Below are positions 10,253-18,069 of a stretch of 45,331 nt of DNA, piece by piece. Numbering within the stretch: the stretch's first letter is position 1; each line of letters starts with the position of its first letter. Source of the DNA: Candidatus Pelagibacter sp. (GTDB lineage: Bacteria > Pseudomonadota > Alphaproteobacteria > Pelagibacterales > Pelagibacteraceae); assembly GCA_028097645.1 (NCBI GenBank), contig JAOHEU010000005.1, positions 1-45,331 on the forward strand, in the 5' to 3' direction. The translations under genes and the position numbers were made by a program. The notes below the pieces were generated by a model. That model saw only the letters and a program-made list of their open reading frames with translations. It did no database searches and was not told the DNA's origin.

Positions 10253-10915
10253 TTACTTGACCTTCCAATCTGTAGGGAAAGTGACATAATTTACCTGAAT
10301 GCAACGTCTTTCTTTAACTATCGTCTTCTTCTCCATCCCGTGCCAAGTGTTTGGCCCACTAGTAAACATGTATCCATAGTTATTTTTATAAGGAACCGTT
10401 TTGACCTTTTCTAATTTTTCGTTGTAAAAGTCTGTTCCAAGATCCTCAGATTCATTTGCATTATTTACAAAAATCAACCCTGACATCAGCTTTTCTTTAA
10501 TATCACAATGAGGTTTTAACCAAAATCCCTCTCGATCACAGATAACCTCAACTCTAACATATGAGTTTGATAAATCTTTATTGATCATTTTTGAAATAGT
10601 TTGGTGAACTTGTTTTGATTGAAGTTCGTTTATAAATTTTACAAGATTTGGAAATTGATGTTGATTTTCTTTGGTTACGAAGCATCTAAACTTTATTGCC
10701 TCACCACCTGAAGCTATTCCTTCTCTAAATTCTGAAGTACCACCATCGATTGCTCTGGTTCCATCGTAGTTAAGATTGTGCTTACTTACATCCGGAATAT
10801 CAGCTTTAACTATTTCTTCTATTGCTCCATCCGTAAGTGCATTATGATATTCCCAATGATCAAAGGGAGAATTGTGTTTCTTTGATTGATTTTGAATTGA
10901 ATTTAAAAATGACAT
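10253..10915 (-). CDS. 2OG-Fe(II) oxygenase-like protein
   Basis: A 220-residue protein with features of the 2-oxoglutarate/Fe(II) dioxygenase fold. His136 and Asp138 in KPHCDIKEK form an H-x-D pair, His192 in NTWHGMEK is the distal metal ligand, and Arg203/Arg204 in KERRCIQVNYV could bind 2-oxoglutarate. Between them lie the expected beta-strand segments (LMSGLIFVNN, NYGYMFTSGPN). No signal peptide or membrane segment is seen. It is translated right after the ELM1-like gene with a one-base TAATG overlap, so the two products probably share a pathway. The substrate is unknown; a carbohydrate-linked or small-molecule hydroxylation is possible but not shown. Confidence 0.6.
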   Translation of the reverse strand: MSFLNSIQNQSKKHNSPFDHWEYHNALTDGAIEEIVKADIPDVSKHNLNYDGTRAIDGGTSEFREGIASGGEAIKFRCFVTKENQHQFPNLVKFINELQSKQVHQTISKMINKDLSNSYVRVEVICDREGFWLKPHCDIKEKLMSGLIFVNNANESEDLGTDFYNEKLEKVKTVPYKNNYGYMFTSGPNTWHGMEKKTIVKERRCIQVNYVTFPTDWKVK

Positions 10916-11859
10916 TAAGAATTAATTTTTTGTTTGATAATATTTGCCACTCTATTCGTTTCATCTAGCTTTTGATAGTTCCAATTTTCTAATTCTTCAC
11001 CTAAATTTCTAATTATATTTAGCTCTCTAAATAAATTTCTAAATTTTTGAAATCTTTTGTCATTTTTTTTTGGCAAAATACTTGCAATATAAATTGGCTT
11101 ACCAGTTAAAGCTGCTTCAGAAATCATTGAACTTGAGTCACATGTAACAATAATATTTTCAGATATTGATAAAGCTGATAAATATGCTTTTTTATCAACA
11201 TCCATTATAATTGTGTGATTATCCCCAAAAAATTCTTTGGCATAATGAATGGTATTAATTGGTGTTCTCATCGATGGAATTACTACTAATTGAAAATCAT
11301 GTTTTTTTAATAATTTGTATAGAGATGTAAAAATATGTTTCATATTTTTTGTTGAATAGTCATAATACTTTGTTGGACCACCCATTATTAAAGTCCAAAT
11401 TTTTCTTTCGTCTTTTTTAATAAATGAATTCAAATAATCTTTATTTTCACTAATCTCGTTTTCAGTAAGGTAATGAATGGCTCCCTTTGTGCTAATTACA
11501 TTGTGACCTTCTATTCCATCATGCTCTGGAGCAACAATAAAATCAAAATGATTTAAATCTACTTTTGGATCTTGAATGTGAATATTAAATGCTTTTTTGT
11601 TTGCTGTATTCTTTAAGTGAATTGAAGGAATAACACTTTTACGTCCACATGAGATGATCACATCAAAATCATCGTGATTAATTTTTTTAAAAACACGCTG
11701 TGAAACTGGGCTAAGATTTGGAGGAATTAATTTCCAAAAATGATTTAGTTCAACCTTGTGGTGTGTAAAATCTATATCCAAGGCTTTAGCCAAACCTTCT
11801 ACTTGACTGATCATGCCATGCATACCTTCGGTCAATAATATCCCTTTTAATTTTGCCAT
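10915..11859 (-). CDS. ELM1/GtrOC1 family putative nucleoside-diphosphate-sugar protein
   Basis: A 314-residue protein resembling the ELM1 (mitochondrial fission ELM1, formerly DUF1022) family found widely in Alphaproteobacteria. Supporting segments are the N-terminal LLTEGMHGMISQVEGLAKAL (about 8-27), IQDPKVDLNHFDFIVAPEHD (about 95-114), GHNVISTKGAIH, and a C-terminal half with a glycosyltransferase-like Rossmann pattern (TLIMGGPTKYY; IIVTCDSSSMISEAALTGKP; residues about 175-270). The fold suggests a GT-B-like sugar-nucleotide enzyme linked to the envelope, but no activity is established. It starts 21 bp from the divergent trxB and is followed by the 2OG oxygenase-like gene. Confidence 0.72.
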   Translation of the reverse strand: MAKLKGILLTEGMHGMISQVEGLAKALDIDFTHHKVELNHFWKLIPPNLSPVSQRVFKKINHDDFDVIISCGRKSVIPSIHLKNTANKKAFNIHIQDPKVDLNHFDFIVAPEHDGIEGHNVISTKGAIHYLTENEISENKDYLNSFIKKDERKIWTLIMGGPTKYYDYSTKNMKHIFTSLYKLLKKHDFQLVVIPSMRTPINTIHYAKEFFGDNHTIIMDVDKKAYLSALSISENIIVTCDSSSMISEAALTGKPIYIASILPKKNDKRFQKFRNLFRELNIIRNLGEELENWNYQKLDETNRVANIIKQKINS

Positions 11860-11880
11860 TTATCCTTATATAACTTTTGT

Positions 11881-12825
11881 ATGAGTGATAATCCAACAAA
11901 ACACACAAAAGTGTTAATAATTGGATCCGGTCCAGCCGGATACACTGCCGCTGTTTATGCTGCTCGAGCAATGTTAAGTCCTGTTTTAGTTTATGGTTCA
12001 GCTCCTGGTGGACAATTAACTACAACAACAGATGTAGAAAATTTTCCTGGTTTTGCTGATGTAATTCAGGGTCCTTGGTTGATGGATCAAATGAGAGATC
12101 AAGCTAAAGCTGTTGGTACAGAAATGATTGAAGATCATATCTCTTCAGTAAATTTAAAATCTACACCGTTTGAAGCAGTTGGTGATAGTGGTCAAAAATA
12201 TACTGCAAATAGTATAATTATATCAACTGGCGCTCAAGCTAGATGGTTAAATTTAGAATCTGAACAAAAATTTAGAGGCTTTGGAGTTTCTGCATGTGCT
12301 ACATGTGATGGTTTCTTTTTTAAAGATAAAGAAGTTGCTGTTGTTGGTGGCGGTAATGCTGCTGTTGAAGAAGCAATGTTTCTTACAAAATTTGCATCAA
12401 AGGTAAAACTAATCCATAGAAGAGATGAGTTAAGAGCTGAAAAGATGCTTCAAAAGAAATTAATGGAAAATAAAAAAATTGAAATCATTTGGGATAGTGC
12501 TGTCGATGAAGTAATTGGTGACGGTGAACCCAAAAATGTTACAGGGATTAAAGTTAAAAATTTAAAAACTAACAATGTAGAAGAAATGAAAATTGATGGT
12601 TTATTTATTGCAATTGGTCATGATCCTGCAACAGCTTTATTTAAAGAACAGTTAGATATGGATAAAGAAGGTTATTTATTAACTAAACCAGATTCTACCG
12701 AAACCAATGTCCCTGGAGTTTATGCTGCAGGAGACGTTAAAGATAAAACTTTTAGACAAGCCGTTACAGCTGCAGGAATGGGTTGTATGGCAGCATTAGA
12801 AGCCGAAAAATTCCTATCTCACTAA
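11881..12825 (+). CDS. trxB: Thioredoxin reductase
   Basis: TrxB passes electrons from NADPH through FAD to thioredoxin in the cytoplasm. The 314 residues show the FAD-binding GSGPAGYTAAVYAARA (about 15-30), the redox-active pair Cys139-Ala-Thr-Cys142 in ACATCDG, the NADPH-binding GGGNAAVEEA (about 157-166), and the C-terminal FAD motif GVYAAGDVKD. Length is normal. It is divergent from the ELM1-like gene with only 21 bp between start codons, and its stop lies one base from the end of the convergent HxlR gene. Confidence 0.97.
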   Translation: MSDNPTKHTKVLIIGSGPAGYTAAVYAARAMLSPVLVYGSAPGGQLTTTTDVENFPGFADVIQGPWLMDQMRDQAKAVGTEMIEDHISSVNLKSTPFEAVGDSGQKYTANSIIISTGAQARWLNLESEQKFRGFGVSACATCDGFFFKDKEVAVVGGGNAAVEEAMFLTKFASKVKLIHRRDELRAEKMLQKKLMENKKIEIIWDSAVDEVIGDGEPKNVTGIKVKNLKTNNVEEMKIDGLFIAIGHDPATALFKEQLDMDKEGYLLTKPDSTETNVPGVYAAGDVKDKTFRQAVTAAGMGCMAALEAEKFLSH

Positions 12826-12826
12826 T

Positions 12827-13165
12827 TTAGATATTTACTATTTTGGAAATTTCTTTTTTTCTACCTAGGCTCCATTTTTTTAAAGCAGATATTATGGGTA
12901 TCACCGAATTTCCAAATTCACTTAATTTATATTCTACGTTTTGAGATTTATTTATAATTTTAACAACTAAACCATCTTTTCTCATTTCATAAAGTTTTCT
13001 TACCAAAACCTGAGAACTAATATTAGTTACTGTTTTTTTAAGCATATTAAATCTTATTTTCTTATTTTCATAGATTCTTAGGATAATAAAAATTTTCCAT
13101 TTACCTCCTAATAATTTCATAACGTTTGAAAAAGGACATGATTGTTTTTTATTAACTTTTTCCAT
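12827..13165 (-). CDS. HxlR-family winged-helix transcriptional regulator
   Basis: A small DNA-binding regulator of the HxlR family. It shows the family's Cys-Pro near the start (CPFSNVMKLLGGKWKIFII), the winged helix (about 20-95) with RFNMLKKTVTNISSQVLVRKLYEM, and the wing ending in VEYKLSEFG. HxlR proteins often sense electrophiles or redox changes through the N-terminal Cys, here residue 10. The start is placed at ATG 13165 because AAAAGAG lies just upstream; an in-frame ATG at 13204 would add 13 residues without a ribosome site. It faces away from the SDR gene at 13310, whose upstream region holds a matching inverted repeat, so that gene is the likely target. Confidence 0.88.
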   Translation of the reverse strand: MEKVNKKQSCPFSNVMKLLGGKWKIFIILRIYENKKIRFNMLKKTVTNISSQVLVRKLYEMRKDGLVVKIINKSQNVEYKLSEFGNSVIPIISALKKWSLGRKKEISKIVNI

Positions 13166-13258
13166 ATCTCTTTTGTAATCAAATAACAAAAAATGACCAG
13201 TCATGATTTAAGTAACATTAAAGTGACTAGTAAGCTTATAATTAGTTGATAAAAGATT

Positions 13259-13288
13259 ATTTATGTTCATATGTACTAAAACATAAAT
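13259..13288. promoter_or_regulatory. Inverted repeat, candidate HxlR operator
   Basis: Two perfect 9-bp arms, ATTTATGTT (13259-13267) and AACATAAAT (13280-13288), are separated by 12 bp, so the half-sites are 21 bp apart centre to centre, about two helical turns. The repeat lies between the divergent hxlR and SDR genes. It brackets a weak -10-like TATGTA (13270-13275) that follows a TTGATA (13246-13251) by 18 bp, so binding would block the SDR promoter. That it binds HxlR is inferred from position and symmetry. Confidence 0.45.
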
Positions 13289-13309
13289 TTAATTAAAAGG
13301 ACCAACAAA

Positions 13310-14332
13310 ATGACAAATAAAGTATTATTAACTGGAATAAGTGGATGGATAGCAAAACATACTGCAATAGAATTATTAAATGCAGGATATGAAGTTTTAG
13401 GAACAGTTAGAAATAAGGAACTTATTGATCAAACAAAAGAAACTATAAGCAAATATGCATCAACTGAAAAATTGTCATTTGTTGAATTGGACCTTTTAAA
13501 AGATGATGGATGGAATGAAGCTGCTAAAGAGTGCAAATATATAATGCACATTGCTTCACCTTTTCCTTACAAAGTTTCAAATAATAGAAATAGTTTATTG
13601 GCACCTGCTGTAGATGGAACGTTAAGAGTTTTAAAAGCTGGTGTTAATGCAAATGTAGAACAGATAATTAAAACTTCTTCGATTGTTGCAATGTTTAGAA
13701 AGCCAAACAGAAGTAACCCTTATACATTTGGAGAAAATGATTGGACAGATGAAAATTGGACAGAGGGGGTAACTGACTACTTTTTATCAAAAACAAAAGC
13801 TGAAAGGCTTGCTTGGGAATTTATGAATGGCAAGGGATTAAAAAATAAGTTCACTACTATTTGTCCTGGGGGAGTATTTGGTGATGCATTAGATAAAAAG
13901 GGAGGAACTTCAATTGAATATGTTAGACAGTTTCTAAAAGGCAAATTTCCTGCAGCACCTAAGTGGGGAGTTTTAATTTCTGATGTAAAAGATATAGCAC
14001 AAGCACACGTTGCTTGTATTGGCAATAATAATGTTGGTGGACGAAGATTAATTGTAGGCAAAGAAGTAAAAACTCTAATTGAGCTATCTCAAATAATGGC
14101 TGAAGCAATGCCAGAATATGCAAAAAAACTTCCAAAAAAACATCTTCCAAATTTTATGGTTAAATTGTTTAGCTACTTGGACTCAAGTGCAAAAACAATG
14201 ATTCCAGACCTTGGGATCACAATGCAAACTGACACAAGTTATGCTGAAGAATTATTAGGATTAAAATTTAATCCTGCAAAAGGATGTATATCTGAAACTG
14301 CTAAATCTGTTGTAAGATTAGGGTTAGTTTAA
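13310..14332 (+). CDS. Extended SDR, dihydroflavonol/cinnamoyl-CoA reductase-like NAD(P)-dependent oxidoreductase
   Basis: A 340-residue extended short-chain dehydrogenase/reductase. The N-terminal VLLTGISGWIAKHTAIELL gives the TGxxGxxA nucleotide-binding loop (residues 8-15), and the catalytic pair is Tyr157 and Lys161 in YFLSKTKAE. VEQIIKTSSIVAMF is the beta5 segment with the active-site Ser. CPGGVFGDAL and the C-terminal substrate-binding part (to residue 340) fit the dihydroflavonol-4-reductase-like branch, which reduces diverse aldehydes, ketones or CoA esters. A clear AAAGGA ribosome site precedes the ATG. The divergent HxlR regulator suggests induction by a reactive carbonyl or redox signal. 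Substrate unknown. The end overlaps the next minus-strand gene by 9 bp. Confidence 0.85.
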   Translation: MTNKVLLTGISGWIAKHTAIELLNAGYEVLGTVRNKELIDQTKETISKYASTEKLSFVELDLLKDDGWNEAAKECKYIMHIASPFPYKVSNNRNSLLAPAVDGTLRVLKAGVNANVEQIIKTSSIVAMFRKPNRSNPYTFGENDWTDENWTEGVTDYFLSKTKAERLAWEFMNGKGLKNKFTTICPGGVFGDALDKKGGTSIEYVRQFLKGKFPAAPKWGVLISDVKDIAQAHVACIGNNNVGGRRLIVGKEVKTLIELSQIMAEAMPEYAKKLPKKHLPNFMVKLFSYLDSSAKTMIPDLGITMQTDTSYAEELLGLKFNPAKGCISETAKSVVRLGLV

Positions 14333-14980
14333 AACTAATTCAGCTATTTCGTTTGACTCAAAGATATTTTTTTCTAGGTTTTCATTTGCAGTCCTAATCA
14401 TAGCTTTTGCAACAGTTGCTGAATGAATAGGTTTCATTTTTTTTATAGGGCCTAAAAATAGTGGAGAAAATAGTTTAAATATAAAAATTCCTATTTTCTC
14501 GCCTATTCTCTTTTCTTTTCGATCGCCCAATAAGAAAGAGGGTCTCATAATTCCAAGTTTTGGAAAGTTAAGCTTTTTTAATTCCTCTTCAACTTCTCCT
14601 TTGAACTTTAAATAATCTCCTGAACTTTTTGGATCTGCATAACCAGATGAGACAAAAACAAATGAATTTACTGAGTTTAATTTAGCAATTTGAGCAATTT
14701 CTTTAGGCATATCAAGTTCTACTCTTCGATATTCATTTTTATCAGGTGAATTTTGCTTTGTTGTACCAATACAAAAGAAGCAATCATCTCCCTTGATATC
14801 CTCTTTGTGATTTTGTAAATTATTAAAATTAGTCTTAATAACCTCTACTTTTGGATCACTAATTTCAGGATCTTTACGTATAAATAACTTTATTTTAGAA
14901 TATTTATTATCGTTAATTAATTGATTAAGTAGGTGGCCTCCCACCAAACCGGATGAGCCAAATAATAATGCTGTTTTCAT
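14324..14980 (-). CDS. NAD(P)-binding atypical SDR, HTATIP2/YbjT-like
   Basis: A 218-residue Rossmann protein. The N-terminal ALLFGSSGLVGGHLLNQL carries the GxxGxxG loop (8-14), CFFCIGTTKQNSPD follows beta4, SFVFVSSGYADPKSSGDYLKFKGE provides Ser and Y123-x3-K127, and MRPSFLLGDRKEKR is typical of the HTATIP2-like atypical SDR group. Such proteins bind NADPH; a catalytic role is often unproved. The start ATG at 14980 is the first Met before the fold. It converges on the neighbouring extended SDR with a 9-bp overlap; the two are unlikely to be co-expressed. Confidence 0.8.
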   Translation of the reverse strand: MKTALLFGSSGLVGGHLLNQLINDNKYSKIKLFIRKDPEISDPKVEVIKTNFNNLQNHKEDIKGDDCFFCIGTTKQNSPDKNEYRRVELDMPKEIAQIAKLNSVNSFVFVSSGYADPKSSGDYLKFKGEVEEELKKLNFPKLGIMRPSFLLGDRKEKRIGEKIGIFIFKLFSPLFLGPIKKMKPIHSATVAKAMIRTANENLEKNIFESNEIAELVLN

Positions 14981-15072
14981 TATTGCTTTTTTATTTTAAA
15001 TATCATTTTTTAATTAATTATAAGGTCTAATTTGCTTGTAACAAAATATAGCTAATCAGCTATACCTAGATT

Positions 15073-16842
15073 GTGAAAAAAGGTAAATACATTAAAACTT
15101 TTAAACTGTTGCTTCCTTATTTGTGGCCTAAAAAAAGAAAAGATTTAAGGATACGAGTTAGTTTTGCGGTTGTTTCATTAGTTTTAGCAAAAATAGCAAG
15201 TGTTAGTACTCCTTTAGTATTGGGTAGTGCGGTAAACTCTCTGACAGAATTAAGTTCAGGCATTAATCTATTTATGCTAGTACCAATTGCTTTAGTAGTT
15301 GGCTATGGTGTCACAAGAGTAATTGCTTTTACATTTGTTGAAATTAGAGACGCCTTATTTTCAAAAGTTTCCCAGCATTCTATTAGACAAATATCTTTGA
15401 CAATGTTCCAACATCTTCACAATCTATCCTTACAATTTCATTTAAATAGACAAACAGGTGCACTAGCAAAATATATCGACAGGGGAACTAAAGGAATAGA
15501 TTTTCTCCTAAGATATGTCTTGTTTAATATTGCCCCTACTTTCTTTGAAGTGTTCTTGGTTTCTGGAATTTTGTTTTATCTATATGGCCCATGGTATGCT
15601 GTAGTAACGCTTGTAACTATTGGCCTTTATTCTTTCTTAACTTTTAAGATTACTGAATGGAGAAATGTATTTAGAAAAAGAATGAACCAAGCTGATAACG
15701 ATGTAAGCACTAAAATGATTGATAGTTTATTGAACTTTGAGACAGTTAAATATTTTAATAATGAGAACTTTGAGGCAAATAGACTTGATCAATCATTAGA
15801 AGAATATGAGTTAGCAGCAAATCAAAGTAGACATTCTCTTTCACTGTTAAACATAGCTCAAACATTTATCATAATGGTGGGTATTACTATTATGTTGGTG
15901 ATGTCAGTTTATGGGATCAAAAGTGGAGAAATTGATATTGGTGGTTTTGTTGTAATTAATGCGTACATGCTCCAATTATATCAGCCATTGAATTGGTTGG
16001 GTTCTGTTTATAGAGAAATCAGGCAAGCATTGACTGATATGGAAAACATGTTTAGCTTATTGGAAGTTGCCCCAACAACAAATAATGATCTAAATGATAT
16101 ACCCCAAAGTAACGATGCAGAAATTAGATTTGAAAAAATTAGTTTTGATTACGATATAAGAAGAACTATCATTAAAAATATTACATTTACTGTTCCTAAT
16201 GGAAAAAAAGTAGCCATCGTAGGGCCAACTGGTGCTGGTAAATCAACAATAAGTAGACTGTTATTCAAGTTTTATGATCCAAAAGAGGGAAATATTTTTA
16301 TTAACAATACAAATGTAAATAAAATTTCTCAAAACTCTTTAAGAAAAATTATTGGTGTAGTCCCACAAGACACTGTCTTATTTAATGACACAATTTATTA
16401 TAATATAGCTTACGGTAATACTGGTGCTACTAAAGAGGAGGTTATTAGTGCCGCACAAAATGCAGATATACACGATTTTATAACAATTTTACCAGATGGT
16501 TATGAAACAATAGTGGGAGAAAGAGGGTTGAAATTATCTGGTGGAGAGAAACAGAGAGTTGCTATTGCAAGAACGATTCTAAAAAATCCCAAAATATTTT
16601 TCTTTGATGAAGCAACATCTGCATTAGATACTAGTACAGAAAAAGAAATTCAAAAAAATCTAGAAAATATCTCTAAAGGTAAAACAACTTTAATAATTGC
16701 TCACCGACTATCTACAGCTGCAAATGCTGATAATATTATTGTTCTTGATCAGGGTGCCATTATTGAACAAGGGACGCATGAGAGTTTATTGTTAGAAAAA
16801 GGTAAATATTTTGAAATGTGGGAAAAACAAAAACCTAGTTAA
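15073..16842 (+). CDS. ABC exporter of the Atm1/HMT1 type (fused membrane and ATPase domains)
   Basis: A half-transporter of 589 residues with about six membrane helices (about 30-320) followed by an ATPase domain. ATP-site motifs are Walker A GPTGAGKS (384-391), signature LSGGE (488-492), Walker B FFFDE (509-513) and the H-loop His544. The membrane-domain segments ALAKYIDRGTKGIDFLLRY, YFNNENFE and PLNWLGSVYREIRQALTDME are characteristic of the Atm1 subfamily, which exports glutathione-linked sulfur or metal compounds and supports Fe-S protein maturation and heavy-metal detoxification. The start is GTG at 15073. It ends 8 bp inside the convergent aminotransferase gene. Confidence 0.9.
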   Translation: MKKGKYIKTFKLLLPYLWPKKRKDLRIRVSFAVVSLVLAKIASVSTPLVLGSAVNSLTELSSGINLFMLVPIALVVGYGVTRVIAFTFVEIRDALFSKVSQHSIRQISLTMFQHLHNLSLQFHLNRQTGALAKYIDRGTKGIDFLLRYVLFNIAPTFFEVFLVSGILFYLYGPWYAVVTLVTIGLYSFLTFKITEWRNVFRKRMNQADNDVSTKMIDSLLNFETVKYFNNENFEANRLDQSLEEYELAANQSRHSLSLLNIAQTFIIMVGITIMLVMSVYGIKSGEIDIGGFVVINAYMLQLYQPLNWLGSVYREIRQALTDMENMFSLLEVAPTTNNDLNDIPQSNDAEIRFEKISFDYDIRRTIIKNITFTVPNGKKVAIVGPTGAGKSTISRLLFKFYDPKEGNIFINNTNVNKISQNSLRKIIGVVPQDTVLFNDTIYYNIAYGNTGATKEEVISAAQNADIHDFITILPDGYETIVGERGLKLSGGEKQRVAIARTILKNPKIFFFDEATSALDTSTEKEIQKNLENISKGKTTLIIAHRLSTAANADNIIVLDQGAIIEQGTHESLLLEKGKYFEMWEKQKPS

Positions 16843-18034
16843 GACTTTTACAAAAAGAAGATATTTTCTCTAAAGCTTTTTTAAGGTTTTCCATTGAAGT
16901 AGCATAAGAAATTCTAAAAAAACCTTCTAAGCCAAACGCAGAACCTTGAACAACTGCTATGCCACTGTTCTCTAATAAAGATTGAACAAAATCAGTATCT
17001 GTTTTTAATTCATTTCCATTTGAATCTTTTTTACCCATTAAACCTTTGCAACTTGGAAAAACATAAAATGCACCATCAGGATTTAAACACTCAATTCCAT
17101 CAATTTCATTTAATGCTTTAACAACAAAGTCTCTTCTCTCTTGAAAAGAAGTCGCTCTTTCTTTTATAAAATCTTGTGTTCCACTCAATGCTTCAACTGC
17201 AGCTGCTTGGCTAATTGAAGATGGATTAGTTGTTGACTGTGATTGAATTTTTGCAATTGCTTTAATGATATCTCTTGGACCAGCTGCATATCCTATTCTC
17301 CAACCAGTCATTGAATAAGCTTTACTTACACCATTCATAGTTAACACTCTCTCTTTTAAACTATCAATTTGAGCGATGGTGAAAAATTTAAAACCCTCAT
17401 AAGTTACATGCTCATAAATATCATCACTTAAAATATAAACATGTGCATGTTTTTCTAAAATTTTTGCAATCTCTCTAACATCTTCTTCTGTATAACAAGC
17501 ACCTGTTGGATTTGAAGGTGAGTTTAATATAATCCATTTAGTTTTTGGAGTTATAGATTTTTCTAATTCAGTTGGATTAATTTTAAATCCTTGTTTTTCA
17601 TTACACTCTAAAATAATTGGAGTTCCACCTGCTAACAAAACCATATCGGGATAAGAAACCCAATAAGGGGCTGGAACAATAACCTCATCTCCTTCATTAA
17701 GAGTTGCTATCATTGCATTATAAATTACATGCTTTCCTCCTGCTCCAACTGTAACTTGATCAGTTGTATAATCTAAATTATTTTCTTTTTTAAATTTTTC
17801 TACGATTGCTTGTTTTAAAGCTGGTGTTCCATCAACTGCTGTATATTTAGTGTCTCCGTCATTAATGGCTTTAATAGCAGCTTGTTTGATATTATCTGGT
17901 GTATCAAAATCAGGCTCTCCTGCACCAAGACCTATTACATCTTTACCAGCAGCCTTTAATTCTCTTGCTTTTTGAGTTACAGCAATCGTCGGCGATGGTT
18001 TAATCTTTTTTAAACTGTCTGATATTATGCTCAT
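16835..18034 (-). CDS. Aspartate aminotransferase, class I/II PLP enzyme (type Ib)
   Basis: A 399-residue fold-type I aminotransferase that exchanges amino groups between aspartate and 2-oxoglutarate. Visible are LGAGEPDFDTP (substrate/PLP entrance, about 36-46), YTAVDGTPALKQAI, NSPSNPTGA (171-179, the Asn175 that hydrogen-bonds PLP), SDDIYEHV (Asp204/205 for the pyridine nitrogen), the Schiff-base Lys238 in GVSKAYSMTGWRIGYAAGP, and the C-terminal FFRISYA with the carboxylate-binding Arg. The N-terminal pattern fits subgroup Ib, which in Alphaproteobacteria may also act on prephenate. It is divergent from uvrB with 35 bp between starts. Confidence 0.93.
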   Translation of the reverse strand: MSIISDSLKKIKPSPTIAVTQKARELKAAGKDVIGLGAGEPDFDTPDNIKQAAIKAINDGDTKYTAVDGTPALKQAIVEKFKKENNLDYTTDQVTVGAGGKHVIYNAMIATLNEGDEVIVPAPYWVSYPDMVLLAGGTPIILECNEKQGFKINPTELEKSITPKTKWIILNSPSNPTGACYTEEDVREIAKILEKHAHVYILSDDIYEHVTYEGFKFFTIAQIDSLKERVLTMNGVSKAYSMTGWRIGYAAGPRDIIKAIAKIQSQSTTNPSSISQAAAVEALSGTQDFIKERATSFQERRDFVVKALNEIDGIECLNPDGAFYVFPSCKGLMGKKDSNGNELKTDTDFVQSLLENSGIAVVQGSAFGLEGFFRISYATSMENLKKALEKISSFCKSLN

Positions 18035-18069
18035 TGAAATATAATTTTAATCTAATAGTTTTATAAATA

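Noticed and set aside
11786..11971. A 61-codon minus-strand open frame covering the ELM1-like/trxB start region.
   Set aside because: It overlaps two well-supported divergent genes and has no recognisable features.
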